Shown here in pieces: positions 22,610 to 35,859 of a stretch of 64,000 nt of DNA. This DNA is from Pseudoscleropodium purum (taxonomy: Eukaryota; Streptophyta; Bryopsida; Hypnales; Brachytheciaceae): NCBI GenBank assembly GCA_963969395.1, contig OZ017795.1, positions 4,836,001 to 4,900,000 on the forward strand, in the 5' to 3' direction. Position 1 is the first letter of the stretch, and every line of letters begins with the position of its first letter. The translations under genes were made by a program, and so were the position numbers. The notes under the pieces are model-generated. The model was not told the origin of the DNA. It searched no databases and worked only from the letters and a program-made list of their open reading frames with translations.

Positions 22610-23130
22610 AACTCTTGAAAATTACCTTTTCTAACAAAGGTGCTTGGCTAGGGTTGTCAAGAGGGTAAGAAAAGACTCTTCTTTGACTTTGTTCCAATTT
22701 TGTAAGCTCTTAAGGTGTTGGTCAACTCTTCAAAAATCCTACTATGGTTTTCATTTAAAACAATCCTCCTAATTCAACCACCTTCCACTATCAAAATGTC
22801 TTAAAAATTTATTGAGGCGCATTATTGATATAAAAAAAAACCTACCCTAGTTTTTAGTGAGATTTTACCACCACTTGGAGAATTTCTAGGAATTTCTCAT
22901 CATGGGTGTTGATAGTTGATTGTCTAAAAAGAGTATTTTTGCAAGTTAGAAAATTTTGAAACTTTTTGTGGAGCCTCTCATGGAATTTTCCAACAAATGT
23001 ATAAGCTTGTATTTTTATTTTGTACATGTGAAGAGGGGTGGATAAAATCCTATCCCTTTGATAATTATTAGTAAATAAAAAATCTTCCTTGAATGAGAAA
23101 ATCTTCGCAAATGGATTTTGCATCCAACTC
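22610..23130 (+). repeat. Diverged direct repeat, right copy
   Basis: Partner of 20210-20745, with the same block order and similar length. The roughly 1.9 kb between them has no coding frame; it includes a pyrimidine-rich CTATTTTCCTATCT-type stretch at about 21590-21700. Confidence 0.7.
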
Positions 23131-23519
23131 CATGGTGTGCTTCTAACCCTAGAATACTACTCTTTGGCTATAGATTCCTCCATTGGCCTACCGTGACATG
23201 GTAACTTTTGCAAAACTAACACCCAAAGCTTCTATGGTTTCATCGATGGGATGGGACAACTATAATCTATATATGGAAAGGTATTGAAGGACCACCTCAT
23301 TGGACTTTGCTCCAACTAAGTTAGAAAGACTTGGTTGTTGATTTAGTGGATTGACGCTACAATCCCACCATAACTCTCAAACCTCCTACCTAACTAATAT
23401 TATATTTTGGTTCTAATTAACCTATGTACAGATGGACATCTAAGATACTCAAAACCTAAAATCCTATTTTAAACCTATTCTAATATGTTATAATCTATTT
23501 TAGTCTTTTACTCTTTTGA

Positions 23520-23620
23520 GATTTTTTGTATAGAATTATAGCTTAAATCGCAAAATTTGAAAAAACAAAACTATAAGTCCCAAGTGATGAATTGAGAGCT
23601 CTCTTATGGTGGTCATCTAC
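23520..23620 (-). repeat. Short inverted partner of 40080-40165
   Basis: Reverse complement reads CAATTCATCACTTGGGACTT followed by ATAGTTTTGTTTTTTC. The stretch at 40080 reads CAATTCGTCACTTGGGACTT followed by ATAGTTTGTTTTTTTC. Confidence 0.75.
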
Positions 23621-23629
23621 AATATGATT

Positions 23630-26600
23630 TGCAAAATCATGGAGGATCTAGACTTTTCTTGCTACTAGTCACCTATCCATAGGCACACAATCAATGTCTA
23701 ATCATACCGGTATGTAAGGCTCTTCCAAACCTAGATCTAGTGAAGAATGGCAAGGGACCTATGACAAACTACAATGTGGTTACTACTTTGGAGAATCACA
23801 ATGACCAGATTGATTCTTGATCCTATCTCCCCTAATAAAAAGAAGGCGCCATATAATTGCACCATCATGTGGACCTTAGGGGATGCCCATCATGCTACTA
23901 CTGAGATCATAACTAATATTGTGTGATTGTAACAAGTGAAGAAAAGAGAAAAAAAACTAAAACAAAAGGACAAGAAGAAACAGAGGGCAAGTAATCCAAG
24001 ACTTCACTAGTAAGAGAATATTCAATAAGTGTCTATGATCAAGAAAGTTGGTAACTTTCTTTCCTTTTTGTCACTAGCTTAGGAGGTGGCACCTTGGCAA
24101 TGGTCCAAAGATCAAACCCTTGTCGCCAATTTGGGATTTGAGGGACTACTAGTACTACAAGTGTTAGGGCCATTGAGTTGCCACAACTAGAGGCATTCAT
24201 AGGATTACAATGGTGGTATAAATACTGATGCTCTATCTTGAGTTAGTGAATTTTTTTTTCTTTTTGAATAGCTATATAAAAGGAGAACACTTGTAGATAA
24301 TAGAGCCTATATTTTGAAAAATAGACGTAGTAGTTCCACCGCCTCTAGGATGTATTAGGATTGTTGTTCTTTTCTAAGGAGCCATAGCTGAGGGCTACAG
24401 AAGTTTAGCACATGGCCACCTTCCTCCTTTCTTTTGTTGATATTGTGGTCAGTAACTCCACAATTTTGTTCCATAATATTATGTATCAATCACATGTTGG
24501 CAATCCTACACATGAGAAATAGAAGTCTAGATTCTAAAATATAGATTTTTTATATCACTATATAAGCATACTAGCCTTGAACCCCTAAAACTTCCAAACT
24601 TCATAGTAGTCAGCATGATTGAACTCTCACATTGTTTACATGCAAATGTCACTTTACCATCCATCATGGTCATAGGACACCCTATTGTTGTGGGCATAGG
24701 TCCCACCAAACATAAATTATCATTTCTTGCATGTCAATGGCATATATATAATTTTTTCCACTTCTTTATCTACTTTCATGCACCCCTTCATTTACTTTCA
24801 TCCAATATTTCATCTACTCTCATCCTATTTTCATCTATTTTCATCTCTAAATAATTCTACATCCATCTACATTTTTCAAACTCTTCAATTTCATTTTTCA
24901 TTTATTTATATCCCAATTTTTAGTGTCTTTTATCCAAATTTTTGTCTAACATTGATCCAAATTTTCAAGCACTTTCATTCAATTTAAAATCACCTTTCAT
25001 TCATTTTTCCCACTTTCATTTGTTTTTTCAATTTTCTATTCAAGATCCACTCTCACCGCTCACCCCTCAATGCTCACATGCTAGCAATGTTGTCCACTTA
25101 AATATCCTTATCTACTCATTCTTGTCAAAAATTGCTAGAATTCAATGTATTGGTATTGCCACATGTGATAGGGCTTTTTTTTTTGTCCAAAAAGCTTTCA
25201 AATCTAAGGTAAGGAATAATTTGAAAACAAAACATCTTGAAAAGTGTCATATGAGTTCCTTTAGAAGGTTCAGAAATTGATACATAGTGCTAATTCAATT
25301 TTATTTGAAGACATCGGTTTCCAAAAGAATTCATGAAAATTAAGGCATTTACATTGCATGTTAATGATTCAATTTTGATTATTATAATGCATATAGTAGA
25401 TAGGAGCCCTTTAAAAATACAAAGACCCATTTCTATTAAGAATATAAGCTTTGTATTTTTGTAAGTCTAAGTTTTAGGTCTTCAATTGGTTGAAAAGTTT
25501 CTAAGGTTCAATTTCTACTAAAGACATCTCATTTTTGATAGGATTTTTGTATGTATATATACAAATTTTTGTAGAAAAGAAATTATGGATATTGGTTGGT
25601 TCAAATTAATTTTGAAAGGAAATTCAACTTGTGTGCTTCATAAAAGGAAAATGAATTAGTTCATGTATAAGATGAGGGAAAAATGAGCTAGTTCAAATTC
25701 ACTAGCAAAGGGAAATGACCGTTTTCATTAGATAGAAAAAAGCAAGAACCAAACAAAATCAAGGTTTGATCATACATGCATTCCATTGACAAACTTTTAG
25801 CCTAATTTCTAAATATTTCTTGGATAGTGGAAGGAACAATCCATTAAGATCAAAAGATCTATGATGGAAACCTGGGGAATGACCCGATTTGATAGAATTT
25901 TTTTCAATAAATGAGAGTTGGGCCATAATCAATGTGTTTGGTAATAGTAATAAAGTGATTAATGATCTTAATAGGAACTTCTAGATTTTGAGTGTAAATT
26001 CATCATAAGAAGTGCCTTCCACATTAGGAAACATTGTGTTTACTTTAGTGAGTAAGATGAATATTATAGATACAATTTTTGCTGGTTTGAGAGCAGTTTA
26101 AATAATCTTTTTGGCAATACACTTCAAAATTTCTAACCAAATTTATATCTTGTCGAAAAAATATAATTTCAATTGCTTTTACTATTTCTCACACTTGTCT
26201 TTATGTCAAAAAAAATGAATTTTTTTTAGCAATGGCATGAGGGCAAACTCATGCCAAACTCCTAATTCTAACCACCATAGGATGTTTTACCTTAATTAAT
26301 AACTAATAATTTGTACCTTGTGCCATTGCCACAACCAAAGTGAAAGCAAAAATAATTTTTTTCATTTGTTAAAGCTTTGAAATTCAATTATTCAATTTTA
26401 TAATTAAAAAAATCCATAACTTTTACACTATAGGTGCAAAAGCCACAAAATTGGTATGAATAGAAAGCCCAATCCACGAAGGAGTGCAAAGACTTTGTTT
26501 TGTGGTGTTTGGACATATAATGCAAAAGTTATAAAATAAAAGATGATTTTTTTCTATTTTTTGATTCATAAAAACTTTAACCCCTAAACATCTAGATCCT

Positions 26601-27150
26601 TTTTCAAAATCGACGATTTGGAAAAAAATATTATAAAGTGCTATTTGGAAGAATATTTTGGAATTGACATATGACTAGGAGTTGTAGATTTTGAATTGTA
26701 GATTCCATTTGTGCAGTTAGATTCACTATTGCTATCATCAATATTTTTTTATAAATTTTAAAAGGGAAATTTCTAAACTCCTTCTAAATTCAATTACAAG
26801 TAAAACATTATCATTTTTTGAGTAAATCTTGTTGGAATGGATTTGAAACAAGGTTCTCTTGATGTAGTGATTTTTTGAAATTTTTGTGTTCTTTTACTCT
26901 ATGACCTCATTTTTGCAAATCCAATTTTGAACTAAAATCAATGTGATTTTTGACTTGACACACTTCCACATTTGTAATTTTAGAAAAATATGAACTCTAG
27001 TAACACCAAAATCCAACCATTGAGTAAGATAACAACTTGATTAAAAAAATTAGATGACTTTCATCCAAGCAGTAACGAGAAAGAAAATTGGATTTCAATG
27101 TGTTCATCGTCCAGATTTTGGACGTCGGAGCGCTCCAGGGGTTAAGGGTA
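23630..27150. other. AT-rich non-coding DNA
   Basis: No supported gene. A simple-sequence-like TTTTCATCTACTTTCAT pattern gives overlapping plus-strand frames at 24.6-25.3 kb that I reject as genes. Retrotransposon-derived DNA is likely, but no RT, integrase or gag motif was read. Confidence 0.5.
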
Positions 27151-27199
27151 TTGATAATTTAAGGGTATTGATTGATTGGATTAGAGAGTAATTTTAGAG

Positions 27200-28345
27200 T
27201 TCCGTAATTAGAGTTCGTTAGCTGCCATGTGCTGCTTCGAGATCCGCCATGGATGAATTCGACTGCTGGGATCGCTTCCACCGTTTAATCTCCCAAACGG
27301 AATGCAATCACCGTTTCTAGCTTGGAGTGCCGTGAGAACTGTCACAGAGAAAGTGAGAGTGAGACGGACAGAGCTGTGGCGCAGAAGTGAGCTAACTTAT
27401 TTGGGTTTCACGGACAAATTCCACCTCACAGGTGCGTGCGATTCCAAGGTTTTCCTGCCAATTTCCGCACAATTTTTTCGATTTATGAATCCGAGGATTT
27501 CTGAGTTGTTCTCAGTTTCTGGGTTTTCAATTTCACGGATTGGGAATTCAGAGCCAATTTTAGTCGGAGTTTTGCTTTGCAATCGAGAATTTGTACGGCG
27601 GAAATTTCTTGGTTGCAGGTCGTGGATTGTGTTGGTAGGTGGCAAGGCTCTCTAACCGTGAAAGTTAGAAACGTTCCGTGTTGGGTTAGGAACTTTTCTT
27701 GAGGTGGTATAGCCTTTGTACTTTGAAGCGTATTAGTCTGTTCGTCTTCGGATAAGGCCTTTGTCAAGGCTTCCGTCTAGTTTGAAGGTTACAGTGTTTT
27801 TAAGTTAGCCAAGGCTATTGCGTGACGTAGTTTGAACGGGTGGACGTGATTTCTGAAGTAGAAGAAGCTTGATTGATTGAGAGGATTGATGGACGACTTC
27901 GTTGGCGTTCTAGGTTAACATCGGTTTGAAATTGTTTGTGCATCAGGTACGTTAGGTCACGTCCATACTTATGAGTGCATTTTCCGGCTTGCGGATCTAA
28001 AATTGAGCTTCGCAATGTAAAGGGATCCTTTGACATAGGCCGATCGCTTGCTAAGTTTAGGAATTTTCCGTATCCTCTCTTTGGGGGCTAATTCCTCCCT
28101 CAGTTTGGAAGCAATTGTCTCAATTGAGCTTATACTATTACTAGTTCATTTTCCTGGTTATGAACCCATCTAATATATCCACAATTTGATTAATGAAATT
28201 GGTGTCGAACGTCTCAAACAACACTGCAGATACTTATTTCTGGACTGAGCATATTCCCAAGCTAGTCTTATAGTGTGAGCAGATTCCATCTGTCTTTGAT
28301 CCTACATTGTATTTCATCGGCACACATTGAATTTCATTTCAACAG
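27200..28345 (+). other. Putative 5' leader exon and leader intron of the LACS gene
   Basis: A sharp rise in GC at about 27.2 kb, a good donor CACAG/GTGCGT at 27431/27432, and a good acceptor TTTCAACAG ending at 28345 suggest a non-coding first exon and a leader intron of about 0.9 kb. Plus- and minus-strand frames inside this segment show no known domain. Confidence 0.45.
27249..27320 (+). promoter_or_regulatory. Possible upstream ORF in the LACS leader
   Basis: A 23-codon ATG frame with a strong start context (gccATGG), beginning MDEFDCWDRFHRL and ending in TAG, lies in the GC-richer stretch upstream of the LACS gene. If transcription starts before it, it would be a uORF able to reduce translation of the main frame. 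The transcription start is not known. Confidence 0.35.
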
Positions 28346-28458
28346 CGATGAAGAAAAGAGAAAAGAAACAACCTTGCCAGGAAGTAACAACACATGATTT
28401 TTATTGGTTTTCCATATGTGAAGACTACAGGAAGCGGAAGGTAATAGAGGTCGAGGAG

Positions 28459-31400
28459 ATGGAGGCAGATCCCCTTGCAATGGAGACTGCACAAAGGCGA
28501 CTGCGCATAGTGAATGCACATTTGCAGACGAAGACCCCCTCAGGTATACATTCCACTTTATTCAATTTAGGTTATCAATGAACAGCTTGAAATACCAGTT
28601 TTAGTAAGAACTAACAGGTCATTTCGAGAGTGTAGAGGTGATAAAATGATACGTTTCTTATTATGATTAGTGTACAAAGGAGTGGCTTGAATAGATCTCT
28701 TTTACACCTCTTTCAGAATCTGTGTCCGAGTGTCCTCTTTGAGCATTTCGTTAGATTTCTAATCTTTGGTCTGTGAAGATTTGTTAGCTCATGGTTTTCT
28801 TCTGTGCAGGAGAATCTCTCCAACTGGAGAGTCAACCAACGGTTGGCGAGTACATTATTGGTATGTAAATTCAGTAGTTATTGATGACTAAATCATTATG
28901 TCTCCTGGTCCTTCCAAATTTTATATTACTGGCCTCCTGGGAATTGGGCTGTTATGTGTACGATTCAGCACTGTTATGGTTTGTTTTTGCATCATCTTTG
29001 TTGGCTCAGACCGTCGATTGTGATTTATTTTAATCATCAAGCTTGCTTCTTGCCGTTGGATTGGGAACTGGGTCTCATTCTGTGTCCTTGTCTCCAGAGG
29101 AAGGCTACAGCGTTAAGCTTCCAGAGAACTTGAGCAGCGGAAAATGGAACGTTCGTAGGTAACTTAGTTCACCTATTTTTATCTCATCATATCAAATTAT
29201 CCTGTTCACATCAGGCTTAAAAATCACACGAATATCTAAATCAATATTTCAGGATTGTAGTCTTTGTACTGTTTGCCGTGTTGTTTTCCGCACCGTGCGT
29301 TTTATAGTCGACGACGAATCTGTTCTGGTTTAGCCGTATGATGAGGAGTTTGAACTTTTACTCACGATTTGACTTTGTGGTCTGGTTTATTTCAGATCAA
29401 TTAGGTCCCCCCTAGAGATGATGGATTATTGGCCCGATCATCCAGAGATTCGTACTTTACATGACAACTTTCTGTAAGGCATTTATGGATTATTGCTGTG
29501 TATTGACCGTCGTATTGATTAGTTGTTAAGAAACCGCTTCAAGTGTGACCATATTCTCTTGTGCATCTTTGACTTTCGAAAAAAGATAAAGAAGTTATAC
29601 TTCGGATTTGAAATTGTAACGTTATTTGCTCACAATACCTTGCTGCTTGTATGGATTGTTTGAAGGTACTCGAAGGCTGCTTTTGCGGAGAACAAGTGTT
29701 TGGGAAATCGAATCCGTGAAGATGGTACAGTCGGCGAGTAAGATACGCTTTTAGTCATTCTTGTGCATCACTGAACGTTCAATCTTTGTTTGTTAGACCA
29801 TGTGTTTTTGCATGTGCAACCTCTAGAGCTGACGAATGAAATTCTGCAGGTATAGATGGATGACTTATGGAGAAGTAGGGACTGCACGCGCTGCAATTGG
29901 GTCAGGTCTCGTTCAACATGGCGTCCCTAAGGTAAGCACTTCTTTGGTTTTGAGAAATTTGAAACGAAGAAGAATTTTTCATAATGTGATGATTTTTGTT
30001 GATGTTTTTCAATCTGCCTCGGTTTCTAATGGCCAGAGAATCCAATATCATTATCTCGTTTATCTTTTTGCTCTCCTCAAGAAAATGTCTTCATTGTTTG
30101 GAGGATTCGCAGGGTTCATGTGTTGGGTTGTACATGATCAATCGACCGGAATGGGTCATCTCAGAACTAGCATGTGCTGCCTATTCTTATGTATCTGTTC
30201 CGCTTTATGACACCCTCGGTAAGCTGCAATCGTTTTCATCTAATGTAGATAAAATGTTTTGAAGTTTTATTTATATATTTATATATTTATATATTTATTA
30301 TACTCATTGATTATGGACTTTTGAGGCACTGAATGTTTGGAAGACAAGCTCGGGAAGACAGCATGCGTATTGCTCGTTGTTGATTAGGATCACTGTCTTT
30401 TTATAGATTACATTCATCAAAGGAATTCCCTTTTGTAACGGAGAGGATATGGACGAATCGGTTTCGTTTGCAGGGGCTGATGCTGTCAAGTATATTATAA
30501 ACCATGCGGATGTTGCTGCTGTGTTTTGTACCCAAGACAAATTGCAGACTGTGAGTTTTTGATACCCACGTCTTATTAGCACTTAAAATTTGAACAACGC
30601 GTTAAAGAAAGTTTTACCAGTTTCGGGAATCATCTGATAATTTTTTCTTGGATGGGTTGGAGCAGCTGATGAGTTGCCTTTCGGAGCTCCCGAGTTTACA
30701 TCTCATTGTGGTAGGCACTACTTTCACTTCACTTGTTTCAAGAAGTTTATTTCATCACTTTTTCAGGCGCAGATGTGCTATTATGTGTATTGATCCACAA
30801 AAGTAAGCTTGCAGCAAAGAATGTGGAATGAGTACGATTCTGGTTGGTTAAGTAGGTCCTTTAGTGTGAGTTCATGTGTTGCTGAGCTTATCATAAAATG
30901 TATTTAGGTACGAAGGCTTGTTTATTCGTCATTTTTAATTACTTAATTATTTATTTTATGGTTCTCGCTTTGCTTTCGTGCTACAATTAATGAAGCTTCA
31001 ATTATTGATTTTAGGTTGTGGGAGGTTCCGAGCATTTGGTGCCATCACTCCCACCCCAGTCAGGCGTTGAGGTCGTACCTTACTCTCGACTTGAAGCTCA
31101 GGTATTTTTTTCATCCTTGTAGATTGAAATGTCCATGATGTTATGCATGTTCCTTTTTACTTATCTTTAAGCAATCTTTAGGGTGCCCAACGTTTTGCGT
31201 TAGGAACGCTGAAAAACATCTCCAGACTTGTGTTTTACTCTTCTTTCCTCGGTCATTTTGACGTCAGATATTGATTTTGAGTTCAAATGTCTTATGAGTT
31301 GATCAAAGGTTGCCCTTGCGTTCTAAATTTCATCTCTTGAATGAATTGGATGGACGGGGTCACTAAAGTTTGTTGTTACCAGGGTAAAGCAGACCAGCGA

Positions 31401-34400
31401 TCATTTGTGGCACCAAAGCCTCATGATCTAGCAACAATATGTTACACAAGCGGCACCACAGGCATTCCCAAGGTATACGAACTTCAATCTAGTTCTGACC
31501 GTTTGATCCATTACCTTTCTTATTAGAGTCTTGCTTTTATTTGGACTTGTCATTTGACAAATGTATTTATATCTTTGCTGAACGTGATAAGGATTAGAGG
31601 ATATTTGCTAATCCATTATAATGTTTATCTTTAGAATATTGTTGCTTCTATCTTGTATCCAAATTTTCATGTTTGGAGCTTTCTAGAATGACTGCTATAG
31701 CTTAATTATAAGTTAGATATGAGCTGTGTTGTTGGACTGGGCTAACAAGGTGCCGGTTGTAGATGCTCAATGGACTGACATTAACGTTATGAAATTAGGG
31801 AGCGATGATATCACATTACAATCTTATTGCAAGTGCTGCTGGAAGTAGTCAAGCTACTCCCATCCTTCCTTCTGACGTGTAAGCCGACAACAACCTCTTC
31901 TAATTTTGAGTTGTTGAACATTTGCAGCAGTGATCCTCACGTTCTTGTGTATTTTCTTGTGTATTTTATGGTTTTGCTAACAGGCATATCTCATACCTGC
32001 CACTCGCCCATATTTACGAGAGGATGAACATGCTTGTCATGCTGCATCACGGTGTTGCAGTTGGTTTTTTCCAAGGGGTAAGGAACAGCCTTTAGATCTA
32101 TAATTTTCCAAGTACTGAGGGGTGCAGGCCTACTTGCTTCCAGTATCACGTTTTATGTTTTTTGCCTTCACAATACGTGACTTCCTCAAGACTAGTCTGA
32201 CCTTTCAACACAAATAGTGACAGTCACCTGCCTGATTCCGAAGTTGACTAGGTGGTTGTTTTAAGTGATTAAATCTCACAGGTTAGTCTTTGAGAATTGA
32301 GTGGGATGTCTATATTTTTTTATTTCAGCAATAGAGAGGATTAGAGAATTGCAGTATGTATTTCGCTCTTATCGTTGTTGTTCTATTTGTTCTAAATTAG
32401 CTTCTGAGGTCGATGTCAGCTGTGCTGTGAGATCTTAATATTTGTGGCCATGTTATAGGATATTTTAAAACTTATGGATGACTTGGAGACTCTGAAGCCT
32501 ACCATTTTTGCCAGTGTGCCACGCCTTTACAATCGAATTTATGACAAGTGAGTGCAATTGTAAAATGTGTTCAGAAAAATGGCTATGTTTTGCTCTGAAA
32601 AAGTGGTAGACCAGAGGGATCCTGAATGTTGTGTTTATATAAATGTTGGTTCATGTTCTGCGTATCGTCCTCTGATGCTGTTTGTGGGGCAGAATTACCG
32701 GAACAGTAAAGGCTTCTGGGGGCCTCCGTGAAAAACTATTCAATGTTGCCTACAATTCCAAGAAGCAAGCACTGGAGAAAGGTGATTACTTAGACAACTG
32801 TGTAGTAGTCTATGCGTTTGTACAGTAATTTGTTTGTAACTAGCCTGATGCACTCAGAAGAAGTTTGCTTACAATCAATCTCTATAGTGGAAAATGAATG
32901 CCTGATTACATCTTTCTTGACCACTTTACTGTTCTTCAACCCGTGTCTGAATGGCCAATAGTGGCCACTTCCACATCTTCAGGAGTTAAATAGAACATTT
33001 AGGAAGCTTCAACGAAGGTATAAAAATGTGCTAATGGAAAGGAGAAATCATGCCCTTTATTTTGAATTCGTAGAATTCTGTTTGGAAGCTACTATAATCG
33101 ACTATACGCTTTCAAAATGGACTTGCTATGTATAGTTTCGGCACATAAGGGTTGAATACCAGTTAATGTTGCTTGAAATGACAATCTTCTTGTTGTCCTG
33201 CAGGAAAATCTCCGTCACCAATCTGGGACCGGTTGGTTTTTAACAAAGTGAAGGCTGCACTTGGGGGACGGGTTCGTATTATTTTGTCAGGTGCATCACC
33301 AATATCCCCAGACGTCATGGACTTCTTAAGAATGTGAGTGTATATCCTGTCGTGAGCTCATGCTCTGTGAGATTCTATTTCTTCAATGAATATGTGAAAC
33401 TTAAGTTGTTGCTGTCAGGCTCAGAATCTCACTTACATTTTACTCAAGGGTGGTCACCATTAACTGTGGGTGGGTCATAAAATATTACGTTAGAGGTGGT
33501 TGTAAGCTACACTACAATTCGCAAGATGGTCAAATCTGCCAGTCAATATTAAAAATAAATATTTCTGTGGGCCCATGTAACAGTGCATTGGTCCACATGG
33601 TTCTGTATAATCAGTGTAGTTCTTCCGACTCGCGGTGCCAACGTGTATTTCTTGGTTGCAGATGTTTCGGTGGTCATGTTTCAGAAGGCTACGGAATGAC
33701 GGAGACATCGTGTGTCATTTCTTGCACTCAAACTGGGGATAACACAACTGGCCATGTTGGAGCCCCAAGCCCATCTTGTGGTAAAGTTTTTCTCAAAGTG
33801 ATTTGAATCGGTTGTTGACTTTCATGAGTATCAATTTCACTATCATCAATTACTTGCTGTTTTCATTATAAACACGATCTATTACCATACTTCTGATTTG
33901 GTTTTACGATTGATGAGATTCTTCTGTTTCATGTATCAGAGGTAAAACTTGTTGACGTTCCGGAGATGGAGTACAAAAACGACGACAAGCCTTATCCGCG
34001 AGGAGAGATTTGTGTTCGGGGCCCCATTCTTTTCAAAGGCTACTACAAAGATGAAGTTCAAACGTACCTTTCGTATTTTCTTTTTATTTGCCTTGCTGTA
34101 CTTCGTTATGCTCCAACACGCATGCTCCTACTAAATCTAAGTGAGAGTAAGGCAAAATTGATCCTCACAGTTAATCCCATTGCAGGCGAGAGATTTTTGA
34201 TGAAGAGGGGTGGTTACATACCGGTGATATTGGATGCTGGTTGCCAGGTGGTCGGCTCAAAATCATTGACAGGTACTCAAACAAGCATCACTCTCAACTT
34301 TAGTACTTTCTTTTTGTTTATGTCTGGTGGTTTGTGTCCAAGTGGAAAGTTTGATACACTTACCATTGACTGAGACATTGCTGTTACTGCAACTCCTAGA

Positions 34401-35597
34401 GTACGTTTCCCCTCATGTTTTGTTGAGTGTTTTAATCGCAGGAAGAAGAATATCTTTAAGTTGGCCCAAGGAGAGTACATTGCTCCTGAGAAGATTGAGA
34501 ATGTCTACCTCCGCAGTCGCTTCATCTCACAGTGCTTTATACATGGTACGTTTATTCAAATAACAGCAGGGGTATACATTTTTCTACACCGTCTTGAAAA
34601 TCGGTGAAAATCGGTGAAAATTGGCATTGTGGATATTTCATGAACTCGAAACAGGATCTTCGTATCATTTTGGATGTTTATGCTGCCACATCATTTCTGA
34701 AGGAGTTGGTGATGAGTTTACACAGGTGACAGTTTCAACGCCAGTCTTGTGGCAGTTGTCGTTGTTGATCCAGAGACTCTACCTGCCTGGGCGAAATCGA
34801 GGGGTATCAAGGCAAGCACCAATGCCTTGCTTTACCAAAAGTTGCAAATCTGCAAACAATGGAGCCCAAAATGCAGATCTGCTACACCATGTTTTTCTAT
34901 TGCACTCTAATAGCAAATTTGAGTTGGTTGGATATGTCAAAGTGTTCTTTGAAGGACTCTTATCTAGTTCCATATGATTACTGATATTGTCGACTATCAC
35001 TGAGGATATTGCTGTTCTTGATGGTGGTGGAAGCAGCATGCAGATGATTTGAAGCACCTTTGTTCTGACCCTGTTATACGAGCTGCTGTGCTTGCGGACA
35101 TGGATGCTGTTGGTCGTGAAGCACAGGTTTTGTCTTAACCCCTAGTAGTCGAAAGAATTAAGGTTTTAAATGACCAATTCGATTGATCAAGCTTTCAAAA
35201 TCCTCAAGTTGCTGGGTTTGCTACCATTAGATAATTTATGAATTGTTTGTTTTGCAGTTACGGGGGTTCGAGTTTGCGAAAGCCGTGACATTGACAGCTG
35301 AGCCCTTCGCAATCGAAAATGGACTACTTACTCCTACTCTTAAGGTAAGCCACAATTTTCTTTTTTTGGAGAATTAGGTATCTTGGAGATTTTCTGTACA
35401 CCTTTCAGTCTCTGTACCTTAGTTATATGACTGCTGTGTTACGAGATACGTGGAGGGTAGTGACTGAGCTGCATCCTGGGAACTTGCAGGTAAAGAGACC
35501 ACAAGCTAAGACTCACTTCGCAAAAGCCATAGCCGACATGTATGCTGAGGTATCGGCCAAGGAAGATTCTCAGTTTCCTCTGAAGTCTAGCTTGTAG
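28459..35597 (+). CDS. LACS: Peroxisomal long-chain acyl-CoA synthetase (LACS6/7 type)
   Basis: Activates fatty acids to acyl-CoA for peroxisomal beta-oxidation. Exons: 28459-28543, 28810-28860, 29098-29158, 29396-29473, 29666-29737, 29850-29931, 30113-30218, 30474-30550, 30666-30710, 31015-31101, 31383-31472, 31799-31878, 31984-32077, 32459-32547, 32693-32781, 33204-33333, 33662-33780, 33940-34063, 34186-34272, 34442-34545, 34726-34811, 35037-35126, 35258-35344, 35490-35597. They sum to 2121 bases (706 residues; Arabidopsis LACS7 is about 700). Visible motifs: PTS2 RLRIVNAHL (residues 14-22), adenylate P-loop [11 protein letters not shown] (269-279), [10 protein letters not shown] (447-456), GWLHTGDIG (528-536), [13 protein letters not shown] after about 549, and C-terminal SSL, a weak PTS1. 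All introns are GT-AG except one GC-AG (34812-35036). An in-frame upstream ATG at 28348 would add 37 residues without family resemblance; I prefer 28459 because it puts PTS2 near the N-terminus. Reading frame intact, so probably functional. Confidence 0.97.
34812..35036 (+). other. GC-AG intron of the LACS gene
   Basis: The exon ends GGTATCAAG and the intron begins GCAAGC. No GT donor nearby keeps the conserved WAKSRGIK block, and the acceptor GAAGCAG (alternative GGAAG, 3 bases earlier) resumes in phase 0 at [11 protein letters not shown]. Confidence 0.85.
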
Positions 35598-35838
35598 ATA
35601 TTCTTTACTACCACAGTATTGATTGATCTCAGCAGCCGTCAATAGAACTTGATGCAAGAGTGTTAGCGTTTTGGAAATGTTTGATGAGGGCTTGTAAGGT
35701 AGCTACACCTCAAATCGCACAAACAAGCGACTCAGCATGGTTCCCATTATTTAATTTATTGAAAAACTTTCTGTGGGTTTTGGTGCTAGTCAAAAGGGGA
35801 TTGTAGATTCTCTTAGAATGCATTTTTTGGACACTATG

Positions 35839-35844
35839 AATAAA
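35839..35844 (+). terminator. Candidate polyadenylation signal of LACS
   Basis: AATAAA about 240 bases after the stop codon. After this point the sequence returns to AT-rich repeat DNA. Confidence 0.5.
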
Positions 35845-35859
35845 CTACAAATTTTTGAA

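Noticed and set aside
24615..25280. Three overlapping plus-strand frames rich in Phe, Ser and His
   Set aside because: They come from a TTTTCATCTACTTTCAT-type simple sequence, which is open in several frames.
27302..27767. Overlapping plus- and minus-strand open frames (up to 117 codons) upstream of LACS
   Set aside because: They lie in the putative leader exon/intron, share no known domain and overlap on both strands. The GC-rich leader explains the lack of stops.
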